Source: Halichoerus grypus
Taxonomy: Eukaryota > Chordata > Mammalia > Carnivora > Phocidae
Direction: 5' to 3'
Length of the DNA stretch: 64,000 nucleotides
Assembly: GCF_964656455.1 (NCBI RefSeq)
Contig: NC_135719.1
Span: 5,187,163 to 5,251,162 of the forward strand
The notes under the pieces were generated by a model. That model had not been told where the DNA came from and searched no databases. It saw nothing but the letters and a program-made list of their open reading frames with translations. The translations under genes were made by a program, and so were the position numbers. This document shows positions 46,767 through 56,827 of the stretch, in pieces (within the stretch, counting starts at the first letter, position 1; every line of letters starts with the position of its first letter).

Positions 46767-46788
46767 TTCCTTTATTAAAAAATTTCAC
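46767..46788 (+). other. CRTC3: U12 branch site and AC 3' splice site
   Basis: TTCCTTTAT at 46767-46775 fits the U12 branch consensus TTCCTTRAY at eight of nine positions; the purine is replaced by T. The presumed branch A is 46774, and the intron ends TTTCAC at 46788, 14 nt downstream, within the short distance usual for U12 introns. There is no strong polypyrimidine tract (the run is TTAAAAAATTTCAC), which also argues against a U2 acceptor. Exon TTT GAT GGT follows in frame. Confidence 0.88.
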
Positions 46789-46850
46789 TTTGATGGTAGT
46801 ACTTTCGGAGCCAATTACTCCTCACAGCCCCTGGATGAGAGTTGGCCAAG
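46789..46850 (+). CDS. CRTC3: CRTC3 exon encoding FDGSTFGANYSSQPLDESWP(R)
   Basis: Sixty-two nt: twenty codons plus two bases (AG) of an Arg codon that is completed by the next exon. The peptide FDGSTFGANYSSQPLDESWP agrees with the CRTC3 segment that follows GRQ; the human protein has Ala where this one has Thr at position 5, from memory. The entry phase is 0, across the AT-AC intron; the exit phase is 2 with a good U2 donor (AG|GTAAGC). It is one of the small exons of the Ser-rich regulatory region between the CREB-binding domain and the SIK site. Confidence 0.96.
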
Positions 46851-47202
46851 GTAAGCAAGCTGTGTTTTAAAAGCTATGGTGGGCACGTGTTGTTTGTCGA
46901 TTTCACTTTCTCTTATCTACCTTGAATATGGTTTTGGAAATTCCTGATATAAATCATAGAATCTTGTTTTCTCTTAGAAAACTTAGGTCTTTCAGGTAGA
47001 CTCAGGCTGATATGGAAGTTTAAGATGAAAAATCATTTTAAAAATCTAGATCTTCATATTTAAAATCAAATGGAAACACACTTGGACTACATCTACCAGT
47101 AGGATATCCTGATTTGGTATTCTTTTATTTGAGACCTGGAAAAATAACTGTCTTTGCTCAGGGTGTCTTAGCCGTTGGAAGGAGTGGAAGATTTAATAAG
47201 CT

Positions 47203-47206
<4 letters not shown>

Positions 47207-47243
<37 letters not shown>

Positions 47244-47425
47244 TATTTATTTATTTGCCAGAGAGAGACACAGCGAGAGAGGGAACACAAGCAGGGGGAG
47301 TGGGAGAGGGAGAAGCAGGCTTTCCCGCTGAGCAGGGAGCCCGATGCGGGGCTCGATCCCAGGACCCTGGGATCATGACCTGAGCCGAAGGCAGACGCCT
47401 AACGACTGAGCCACCCAGGCGCCCC
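47207..47425 (-). mobile_element. Young CAN-SINE downstream of exon 46789
   Basis: A T-run of more than 30, then a copy very close to consensus. Perfect target duplication TAATAAGCTTCTT at 47194-47206 and 47426-47438. Probably a recent insertion. Confidence 0.97.
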
Positions 47426-47438
47426 TAATAAGCTTCTT

Positions 47439-48270
47439 AAAATGTAATTTGCACAGTGGATTTGATTTGGGTCTCTGAGTATTTTTGTATACAGAGGATA
47501 TATGCCCCCCAAAATGGAGTATTTTTGAGTATAGAGGGTGACAGAACCTAAAACTAACTGTAAAGACTGGTGTATCCATTGCTTGTGTGGTATCATTCTC
47601 AGATCACCAAGTCAGATTTAGGAGACTTGGAAGTGTACGTGTCAAAAAAGAGACATTCAGCGTGCTCTCCGCGTTGAGGTTGACTCTCCACCCGCTCTCT
47701 GGGCAAACCCTGACTGAGCACTTACGGTGAATAATGTAGTCAGGACCTGGGAAGTCCATATGAGGATGAGTAACAGCAGGCTCCTGCCTCCAGGCCGGTT
47801 TCAGCTGCCCTCAAGAATCCCGGGATCCAAGGTCGTGGGATAAATACGATAATCGTATTTTCGGTCATAAAAAGACATCTCCAGACTGATATTTTGAAAA
47901 TTTGTATCCAAGGAAAAAATGTCTGCAGCTGCCCAGAGCACCGGGAGTAGTGAGAGAAATATTTTCGTGAACTGGACCCCTGTGCCAGTTGTGTTCCTCC
48001 TCGTGGCCGTCTCCGGGAAGGCCGTTTTCACCTCCAGGATTGTCAGGGCTCCCCTACACTCTCGGGGTGTGTGCTGAGCAGTGACTTTTTACACATCTGG
48101 ACTGAGACCTCATATCCCCTAGAGAGGAGTCGGTCATAGATTTTGAACTATTTCAAAGATGCTTGTCGGCCCTTTTTAAGACAAAACAAAACCAAAGCTC
48201 CATATATGCCCCGGTAGCTAATCCTGTTCTCATGGATTTGTGGTGGTTTTTAATCATGGAAATCAGGAAT
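47439..48270. other. Intronic sequence, no element recognised
   Basis: Nothing supported; a local repeated word (GGAGTATTTTTG) occurs near 47480-47530. Confidence 0.45.
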
Positions 48271-48274
48271 CATA

Positions 48275-48425
48275 GGAATCGGAGAGATCACTCAGTCTGA
48301 CCTCATTTTAACAATGTTGAGCAAAATGAACGAGGCATGGAGTGTTTGAAGTGACTTTCCCCAGGTGAGTAGAAGAGCCAGTTCTCAAACTCAGGCCCGA
48401 GGCTCCCCTTTGCTCCTGTGAATCG
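48275..48425 (-). mobile_element. MIR copy just upstream of a CRTC3 exon
   Basis: GACCTCATTTTAACAATGTT, AAGTGACTTTCCCCAGGTGA and GTTCTCAAACTCAGGCCCG are antisense MIR. It ends about 40 bases before the exon at 48463. Confidence 0.72.
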
Positions 48426-48462
48426 AATGTCTTTACTTTTTCTGTCATTCTGGTTTTTAAAG

Positions 48463-48525
48463 GCAGCAACATCCTTGGAAAGAAGAAAAGCACCCTGGAT
48501 TCAGGCTGACATCTGCTCTTAACAG
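48463..48525 (+). CDS. CRTC3: CRTC3 exon encoding QQHPWKEEKHPGFRLTSALN
   Basis: Sixty-three nt, phase 2 to phase 2, so a multiple of three that could be skipped without a frameshift. The first base completes Arg; then come QQHPWKEEKHPGFRLTSALN and two bases of the next Arg. It supplies Leu-Asn-Arg of the LNRTNSDS motif, the conserved SIK phosphorylation and 14-3-3 docking site of CRTC proteins. The acceptor is GGTTTTTAAAG|G, preceded by a T-rich stretch. The donor is AG|GTACCC, which lacks A at +4 and G at +5 and is weak by U2 standards. An old MIR copy ends roughly 40 bases upstream. Confidence 0.96.
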
Positions 48526-48724
48526 GTACCCGGGTTGATTGCTAGTAGAAAGAAATTTAAAGAAGACCAATCGATTTGATTGTCCTGATGTTCTTTATAT
48601 ATTATGCAGTTGCCAGAGGATATTCATGTCACATGTGTTTATAGGAAGTGTTTTTTAGCCTAAATCTCCCACCATTTATTGACTGTCTGCACAGATAGGT
48701 ACCGAATACATAGAGGGGCTCCCG

Positions 48725-48900
48725 GGGGGACTACAGGGTTGGCTCTTACTGTGTGACTTTGACTAAGTTATATAACTTCTCTGTGCCCCAGTTTACTCAT
48801 CTGGAAAAGGTAGATAACCATACCTTTCTCAAGGGGTGGTTGTGAGGATCAGCTAAGATCTGTAAGAAACAGGGGAAGCATTAGCACGCAGCCAACATTA
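48725..48900 (+). mobile_element. MIR copy, sense
   Basis: TTACTGTGTGACTTTGACTA, TCTGTGCCCCAGTTTACTCA, TTGTGAGGATCAGCTAAGAT. Confidence 0.85.
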
Positions 48901-48944
48901 GCTCGTGTCGTGATCGATCTGGGCTGGACTCCAGTGCTGAGTGT

Positions 48945-49500
48945 TCTGTGGAGGTCAGTGTTTTCAATCCTGACAGCGTCCTTCAAGAATGAGTATTATT
49001 TTCTGTTTTAAGAGATTAAATGACCTGTCCAAGGCAACGTAGCTAACATGTGATGGAACTGGGATTTTTTTTTTAAAACCGTTTATAGTGCAAAATATAA
49101 AACATACACAAAAGAGAAAAGCATTACCAGAAGGCCCCGTGCCCACACTTCAGCTCTGGTCCTCATCCGAGTACTGCCGTCTACCCCCACCCCCTCCCAC
49201 CCCCACCCCACCCCGCGCTAGATAGACTATTGCACCTGTAAACGTCTCTAACAGGAAAGGTTGCTAAGAACTTCTTTTAAAGAAAACACAACCACAATGC
49301 CATTATTACACTTAACAAAATTAACAGTGATTCCTTAATATTAGCCAATACCCAGGCTGTGTACAGATTTTCCCAGTTGTCTCTCTGCATTTGACTGATA
49401 TTCTCTTGCGCCTCTTTGCATCTGTAAAGGAGCTGGAATCCAAACCCGGGGGTCTCTGATCCCAGGGCCCGTGCTCTTCCTGCTGCCTCACACGGCTTCC
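48945..49500 (-). mobile_element. Antisense MIR split by an L1 3' fragment
   Basis: MIR first part 48945-49065 (AATGACCTGTCCAAGGCAAC) and last part 49430-49500 (GGAATCCAAACCCGGGGGTC). In between lies L1-like 3' sequence (CAAAATATAAAACATACACA) and a C-rich run (49183-49215). Confidence 0.65.
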
Positions 49501-49765
49501 GAACCGTCCCCCCTCCCCGTACCCTTGTCTGAACACAACACTGCCACGGTGCCCAGTCAGGCCACACGGCTTAACGGCCGCCTGAGGCTGTCACCTGGAA
49601 CAGACCACAGAGAAGCATGTTAGGCTAATTTGAAGTCTCTCACAAGTTCTTTTTATGGCAGATAGTTTGACCCTTGGATGAGAAAAAGTAAATAATCATC
49701 CCTTAGAGTTAAGGCTATGTAGAAATTGGAGCCATCTGGGGCAATTTCCAAAATTTGCTATAGAT

Positions 49766-50235
49766 CAGGGGTTCCCAAACTTTTTGTCTTAGGACTCCTT
49801 TACAGTCTTAAAAACCATTGAGGCCCTCAAAGAGTGTTTGCGTACAAGGCTGTGGCTGATATTTATCTATTGATATTGTAAATGAAATTGAGAGATTTAT
49901 AAAGGATACTTGTTAATTTAAAAATTAAAAAATAGCAGTAATAAACTCATTACATGTCAACATAAAAGGTACCTTCTTTTAGGAAGCGCAGTTATATTTT
50001 CTGAAACAAAGAAGAATTTATTGAGAAGAGTGGCATTGTGCCTTTTACAAATCTCTTGAAGATAGCTGGCTTCTCTGTTTATGCGTTCCGTCCACGGTGA
50101 CCTCACAGCCTCACTGTTGGCAACTCTGCCGTGCTCGTAAGAGAATGAGAGCGGAAGGGCAAAGAACGTTTAGTATTATTTTCAAAGTTGTCTCGACCTT
50201 GCATGCTCCCTGAACCACTGCTGTCAGGGACCCTT
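49766..50235 (+). mobile_element. hAT-Charlie-like DNA transposon, non-autonomous
   Basis: Starts ATCAGGGGTTCCCAAAC and contains TGAGGCCCTCAAAGAGTGTT, ATAAACTCATTACATGTCAA and GAGAAGAGTGGCATTGTGCC, ending near ACTGCTGTCAGGGACCC. This order is typical of an old mammalian hAT element. No transposase. Confidence 0.7.
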
Positions 50236-50605
50236 CCTACAGGAGGACTTACTCTCAGATGGAGAGAATCTGGTGCAGAGAACGCGCTGGTCCCAGCTGT
50301 CTTCTGGGTGGCAAGGGAGAATGGGAAGCTCCTTAGGGGAAGCTGTGAATCCACGCTCTGCATTGTTGAAATAGATCATCATGCCATTAGCTTCAAAGTG
50401 TAAGACTCTACAGGTACAGATTAAAATCTTTTTGGGTGTGGGCGATCCTCAGAGGCTGTTATTGATGTGAGGGCCTTCAGGTAGGTTCAGACTCCTCATC
50501 TTAAGGGTGCTTGACTTCTCTCCTTTGGTAATTTTCAGCAAAGAATATTGCATTCTTACTAAGGAAAAATGGATTTTCAGTCAGACTCTCTCCTCCTCCC
50601 CTTAG

Positions 50606-50706
50606 GACCAATTCTGATTCCGCTCTTCACACGAGTGCTCTGAGCGCCAAGCCCCAGGACCCCTATGGAGGAGGGGGCCAGTCGGCCTGGCCTGCCCCAT
50701 ACATGG
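50606..50706 (+). CDS. CRTC3: CRTC3 exon with the SIK/14-3-3 site: TNSDSALHTS...PAPYM(G)
   Basis: One hundred and one nt, phase 2 in and phase 1 out. It reads TNSDSALHTSALSAKPQD, then a four-glycine run and QSAWPAPYM. Joined to the previous exon it gives LNRTNSDSALH. By family knowledge the second Ser of TNSDS (Ser162 region in CRTC3, Ser171 in CRTC2) is phosphorylated by salt-inducible kinases and AMPK-related kinases, bound by 14-3-3, and dephosphorylated by calcineurin to let the protein enter the nucleus. The PYGGGGQSAWPAPYMG word is specific to CRTC3 among the three paralogues. Acceptor CCCTTAG|G and donor G|GTAAGA are both normal. Confidence 0.97.
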
Positions 50707-51360
50707 GTAAGACACACAGGCCCCCTGCTCACAGCGTCTGTGCTTTCTCATTCTGTTTGGAATGACTCGAGCTCCAGGATTTGGCCCTCAGTCACCTCTG
50801 TCGGCCACGTGAACCACTCTTGATGTGTCTTCCTTTCCCTGTCTCTTCCTCTCTGATCTACCCCAGCCTACCTGACCAACACCCTTGGCTTTGTTGTCAT
50901 TTCTGTGGGGCCATCCTTGACCTTCCTCCCTTTGCCAGCCCAGAACTACCCGTGTCCTTGTCACATGCCAGAGTCCCTCCGGGCTCAGGCCTATCTTGGC
51001 ACCCGTGCCACTCGACTGCCTTCTCTCCCCCTGCTCAGTGGGGATTTCTTGAAAAGTCAGCATCTTAATGGTCTTACCGCCAGCACGGGGCCCGGCACAG
51101 AGGAACCCTCAGTGATGGAGAAATTACCCAGTGGCTTGCAGGCACAGAGCCCTTGCTAGAACACGTGCTAGGTGCTGACGTCTCACCTGCCAGGAGCCGA
51201 ACCTGGCTCGCCAAGACGCACTCCACGCCTGCCTTTCCTTCTGGGGGTGATAATCTAGTAGGAACAATGGTCTTGAATTACCCGTTTCATATGCAGATTA
51301 ACTCTTGTCCACAAACACTTAGGGCTGGGTGTTTGGTCTTAAACCGGGAATAAATAAATC
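50707..51360 (+). other. Intron start with possible ancient LINE traces
   Basis: CTCAGTGGGGATTTCTTGAA and GGGGCCCGGCACAGAGGAAC hint at a diverged L2/L3 3' end at about 50880-51115. Not certain. Confidence 0.4.
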
Positions 51361-54130
51361 TTGGTCAAGATAATCCAGGCTTTCTGGTTTTCTTTATTTT
51401 TCAGACCATTTGAACCTGAAATAGTCTCTGTCTGGAGAACGTTCAAGGTCTTATTCCTTGCACATAGTAGGGGTGGGATTTAGTAATAACTGTGGCTGTA
51501 TCTGTTCCCTTGGTGTAATTCATAGATGACCGCCTTTGCCTAAAAATTCCCTTACGTTTCAAGTGTGAGATCTACACGAGAGTCGGTCTGGGCCATCTAG
51601 CCATGTTTCCCCCCATGGGAATGGGAGCGTCAAGCTGGCAGAATGTGGGAACGGGACAGGGAGCCTGCTGCTCACTGCTTAGAGGAGCAGGGTCTATGGG
51701 GAGAGGCTCTAGTTTAGCTCCAGGAGAGGCAGATATGGGAGCATATAAACAAAGGCCAGAAAGGCAGAGACTGTGATCACTGGGGGTGCCAGTAAGTACA
51801 GCGACATCCTGGTCTCCCTGGACTGGGAGGGAACCACATGGATGGGTTTTGACCCTGGAGCCCCGGATACAGAGCTGCCTCTCTGCCTCTTCCATTCCTT
51901 CGTTTCTCTTGTCCTCTCTGCAAAGTTTATGCTTCTGCAGAAAGAGCCAGAAGCCTGGAGAGCAGAAGGCAACCATAGGTGATTTAGATAAAGAGCCTTT
52001 CAGGCCTGCACGCAGAGAGAAAAAGCGCAGAAAGGGATTAACTGGGTGCAGTGTTATGCCAGGAGCCCTGTAGCCTTTGAGGGGAGAGGTGAGAGATTTC
52101 GGAAGGGGTGCGTGAGGAGGAATCAGGCAGAACTACGTTAGCGTTACTCCTGGCAGACGGAGCAAGAAAGAAATCCGGGAGCCGAATTGCTGGGTTGACT
52201 TGAGAATCGAGGTGGTCACTCCTTGTCAAGTCAGCGGCTGGAGGTCGTGGGTCCGCAGCGTGTGACGCGCGTGGGGGGCGGGCGGGCCTCCTGCTCCAGC
52301 GTCCGAGCTGTGGGCCTGCTCGTGCACACTTGCCGTGCAAGGACAGCACAACTCAGAAACACGGCCAAATATGGATGTGTTTACGTGGGAAAGCCAGCGT
52401 GTTTAAAATATTATTCAAGTCTCCAAGGATGGGGATTATTTCTGGAGAATTATATTTGTTGGTGGGAGCTATTTTAAATAGTTTAGTGTATTTTCCCCCT
52501 GTAATTCATTAAAAGTTTTTCATTTTCTTTCCTTTTGGATTTTAAAAATACCAGCTAACTTTGCAAAAAGGTATTTATTATAGAACCAACCAAATAAAGT
52601 AAAGATTTAAAAAGCAATGGGAAAATACAATTGAAGCCCAGGATTTGGGCTCTAGCAGAAGTAATAGTAATTGCTCTTTCCCTGGGAATCCTTCCTGAGC
52701 AGAATGATGCACCCTCTGTGTTCCCACTCTCTGTTTGTTTGTTTGCAAGCTGATGATAAGGGAGCATCTGCTCTTACTTAACCACATGAGTAATAAAATG
52801 GTACATCCATGAGCAGGAGTCTATGTCCCCAGAGAATAAAGCCATTAGTCTGTTCATGACCATTAGATGTCAGTGGTAAGTGGTCGATGTAAATGACAGG
52901 AATAAGCTTAAACAACCAGACAAGATTTTTAGTTTCTTCTCATTTCATTATCCAGAATCTGTGAAGAGAAGCGATGACCAGATTTCCCTGGCGACAGGTG
53001 TAGTTTGCCATTTCACATGCACACTGCCGGGCAAGCGTAAGGGCTCCCTGTGGCCCTGGCTGTGTCCCATAGCCCAGAACTGTCCCCTAACTGCCCTCCG
53101 CCCCCACATGGTCATGGAGGTGGGGGCTGGGGTGGTCCCTGTCCTTTCCGGGAACAGTCTAGAGCTCAGGACCGAAGAGTGTGGGAGAGTTGTCTTCTCT
53201 GCACCCACAGCTATAGATAGATAATGAGTTGTACCAGCTTTGGGAACCGTAGCCCCAAGCTCCTCCCCTGGGGAAGAGGCAGGTCTTGGACCTCCGTGAC
53301 CTGTCAGCAGGCAGACGCTGTGACCTGCATGGTTAAGGAGAAGGTCTAAAATGCAAACAACCCCAAAGGAAGTGAGCCTGTTAATGACCCCTGATTGCAC
53401 AGAGAGGACAGAGAGGGGGAGGGCACAAGCATCCCAGATCTAAAGAGGGGCAAAAAGCGTCACCCAGATGGCAAGAGTGACCGAATGGGGAGGCTGAAGC
53501 CCCAGACGCTTGTTGTGAGGGGACCCTGCTCTGCAAATCCAGCCGGTGCGAGGAGTTTAGAGCCATGAGGCATGGGAGCGGGCAGAGGGTACACGGTCTG
53601 TGTCGCGCTCGGGAGGTCAGCGATCAGCGGCTCTGAGGCCCCCGGGGTGCCCGGAACCCAGATGCAGCCTTGGCCGCGGCCACCCCTTAGCCCTGTGGGA
53701 CGGATGTGAGTGAGTTTCCTCTGTTTCCAGATGTCCAGTCACAAAGCGTTCCCTTTTTAGTTTTAACGCTTTATTTCTAGTTGTATCCTACAGTATTTTG
53801 TTATCCAGTAATAAAAATCCAGGCGTGGATATGTTGGTTCTGCGTTAGCCTGGCGCCCACATACGGGTTACTGCCACCACCATTGTTCTGCTTACCTGAA
53901 CGCTAAGCCTGGGAGCCAGTTGTCTGTAATCACCCTCATTGCCACAGCCCTCGCACGGGTCAGCAGCCAAGTCCCGGCCCTCCTGTCCCGCAGCGAGTCT
54001 CCGAGCGGCCTCTTTCCTGTCCTCACGCCCGGCCCCCACTTCCTTCTTGCCTGGACCAGCCTCCCGGTTTCCCACATCGTCTCCCTGCCTTGGGGCCTTC
54101 TCCCCTCCATCCGTCTCGCACCCCGCCGCT
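51361..54130. other. Intronic sequence, no element recognised
   Basis: Mixed, moderately GC-rich. Several open frames of 80-150 codons on both strands show no family resemblance and no consistent splice signals. Confidence 0.45.
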
Positions 54131-54139
54131 AGAACACTC

Positions 54140-54600
54140 TCTCCAGAGCTCAGCTGTAATCCTGTCAGTCCTATTCCCTGCATCCTGCCGAGCTCCCGGC
54201 AGCCGGCTTCAGTCCAGCCCCATCCGCCCTGCCTCCCGTCTCATGCTCCAGCCCGACACCGTTCTTGCTCCTGCCAGACACACTCGGCCTCCCCTTCCCT
54301 CCCCTCCTCCTCCCGCCTCTGCACTGGGGCGTCCCCTTCCGCCTCACTGCCCAGTGTCCACATCCCTCCGGCCGTTGGAAATTCTGGAGGCACACAGGCC
54401 AGAGCACGCCCGGTGCGATCTTGGGGCTGCTGTGAGGACAACACGGACTGCCTCACAGTGCTGTGGAGCCGGGCCCGTAGGACGTGAACCGTAATGCTGG
54501 CTCTTATCATTACCATCCCCGTCATTATCCTTCATGAAGGGCCTAATTCACGTACTACCTCCTCCATGAAGCCTTCCTTCTGTGCCCGTCTGAGGGAGAG
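54140..54600 (+). mobile_element. L2 fragment, sense
   Basis: CAGCTGTAATCCTGTCAGTC through CCATGAAGCCTTCCTTCTGT resembles the L2 3' half in sense orientation. Strongly diverged. Confidence 0.5.
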
Positions 54601-54972
54601 CGGTGGCACTAACGGGAGAGCAGGTGGGGCTTCTGCTTGCCACTCAGTTTCATCAGGTAGCCCTCAGCTGGGTCCTCGTGTTTCAGGGCCAGGTCGGCCT
54701 CACTGAGGGAGCCCAGGGTGGTTGGGGTCTTGATGATGAACAGATGTTGCAACATACCACACCAGATTGCTGTTTATTATTTGTAATGGGATATCACTGT
54801 TTTGTGGTCAGAATGGTCAAGTTCCCAGCCCCTTCCCAAGATGAGGGCTCCAAGGAAGCCAAAAGATGAAGCAGAAGTTTCTCTCTCCTCCTCCTGACAG
54901 TGCTGATTGTAGAGCTTCGCCTTTTGTCTCTCTGCACTTCATTTTCTGATGTTCTGCTCACCTTGCTTTCTT

Positions 54973-55445
54973 TGTTTTTTATTTGTTTTAAAATTTTATT
55001 TATTTATTCATTTATTTTTTTAAAGATTTTATTTATTTATTTGAGAGAGAGAGAATGAGAGAGAGCACATGAGAGGGGGGAGGGTCAGAGGGAGAAGCAG
55101 ACTCCCTGCCGAGCAGGGAGCCCGATGCGGGACTCGATCCCGGGACTCCAGGATCATGACCTGAGCCAAAGGCAGTCGCTTAACCAACTGAGCCACCCAG
55201 GCGCCCTATTTTATTTATTTTTATTAAGTGGGCTCCACGCTGGGTGTGGAGCCCAGCATGGGGCTTGAACTCATGACTCTGAGATCAAGACCTGAACTGA
55301 GATCAAGAGTGGAATGCTTAACTGACTGAGCCACCCAGGCGCCCCTTAAGATTTTAAAGTAATCTCTATATCCAGTGTGGTGCTCGAACTCACAACCCCA
55401 AGATCAAAAGTTGTATGGTCTTCCCACTGAGCCAGCTGGGCAGCC
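54973..55445 (-). mobile_element. Cluster of three nested CAN-SINEs
   Basis: Three antisense SINEs in a row end at about 55206, 55345 and 55445 (ACCCAGGCGCCC, ACCCAGGCGCCCC, CTGGGCAGCCC). Only the outer flanks share a target duplication, CTCACCTTGCTTTCTT at 54957-54972 and 55446-55461. The two inner SINEs therefore landed inside the first. Confidence 0.93.
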
Positions 55446-55544
55446 CTCACCTTGCTTTCTTCGGATGTGTCAAATCGGGATTAAGCTCTAGCCTTGTCCA
55501 GGTCCCTCAGTAAGCAGGCCAAGGACGGTCTGCAGACAGTCCTC

Positions 55545-55650
55545 AGAGGTGATGGTTAAAAACAGATTCCGGGGCCCATTCTCACACCCTCTGAATCAGT
55601 CTTTGAGGCTTGGGCCCACGAAGCTGCATTTTAACAGGCTTACCCAAGTC
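55545..55650. mobile_element. hAT-Charlie-like (MER5-type) fragment
   Basis: GATTCCGGGGCCCATTCTCA and CTGAATCAGTCTTTGAGGCT then AAGCTGCATTTTAACAGGCT match the common terminal part of MER5-like elements. Confidence 0.65.
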
Positions 55651-55689
55651 TTTCCGTGCACTAAAATAAAGCCTTAAATTACTAACTTA

Positions 55690-55935
55690 GGTTCTGCTTC
55701 CATGGGCTGAGAGAAGTTCTGTTTTTATGAGTATGCTTAATTTATCAACCTGTTGGTGCTCCTGGGGATTTTCAGTGTTGCCCCTGCCCCTGGGCTCCAC
55801 CGAAATCGTCTGTCTTCTACCTGTTTTAGAGAATTTGCTTCCACGTTCCAACTTTTCGCCGACACTCTACCACCTGGGCATGCCTAGCACTCCCTCAGTG
55901 CAGGAACTTGATGAATGCATATTGAGTGAATGATC
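55690..55935 (+). mobile_element. L2/L3 3' end, sense
   Basis: GCATGCCTAGCACTCCCTCA followed by GATGAATGCATATTGAGTGA resembles the LINE2-type tail. Confidence 0.5.
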
Positions 55936-56791
55936 ATTAGACATTGCGTGGAAGCTGTTAGGGCTCATCAGGTTAAATGATAGACTGAGCGTCTCCAGAA
56001 ACTTCACCTAAACTTTAAGCAAGCATTTAAGTATATTCAAAGGCTCAGAACTTAAAACTTTGGCCTGATTTTATACTGAAAACTCATTTAGTGTATTTGA
56101 TTGTCTCCAAGGTGGATGGTCACACATCACATTCTTGGCATAATTCATGGGTTTTAGCTTAGAGCAATGGAAAATACTATACTTTGTCATCTGCAGTATG
56201 TTTTATGGATTAAAAATATTTGATTCAGTCAGAATTTATTCCAAGTCAAATGTTTAAAACTTTGTGAATAGCTATCATATACACTCTTTGAATTGACGGA
56301 GACTGCAGATAAACTTCTTTTAAAGATAATTTGATTATTTGCAAGCAATATATATAACATACAATATGGGACTTGCAGTCTGTCCCTCTAGACATGCATG
56401 GTACATGTGAAACAGTCATGTAGACTTTTGGAGTTACCTGCCCTCCCCCACCACCACAACTTGCAAGAGTTTCTATTTGTATTTCTTTATTTTGTGATTT
56501 GAATATAGAGGTTCTCAGACTTTGTATATTGTTCTTTCAGGACAGAGGCAGTTAAAAAAAATTAAGACCGAGATTTAAAGGAAAAGTAGAAAGGAGCCAA
56601 CTTTAGACTCAGATAGGCCATACCTATTTTAATTTTATTAGAAATGCTAATGGACCTTGAATGAGCATCAGTGTACCAAAATCGCCTTGGAATTTTCACA
56701 ATTCTATTTCAAATCAGAAAGAGTCACTAATTCTTGGATAAATAAAATTGAAAGCACCACATAAAAGTTTTTTTTTTTTCTTTCCCCCCAG
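55936..56791. other. AT-rich intron end before the microexon
   Basis: No repeat recognised. Ends with a T-rich tract and CCCCCCAG acceptor. Confidence 0.55.
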
Positions 56792-56827
56792 GTTTCTGTG
56801 ATGGTGAGAATGATGTACATGGGGAAG
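56792..56827 (+). CDS. CRTC3: CRTC3 36-nt microexon encoding (G)FCDGENDVHGE
   Basis: Thirty-six nt between a strong acceptor (T-rich run, then CCCCCCAG) and donor G|GTATGA. The phase is 1 in and 1 out. The first two bases complete Gly, followed by FCDGENDVHGE and one base of Val. The human segment is GFCDGENNGHGE as I remember it, so two positions differ. The exon is acidic and adds twelve residues between the Gly-rich stretch and the FPG-LKEENLL segment. Its length is a multiple of three and its end phases match, so skipping would keep the frame. Confidence 0.93.
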
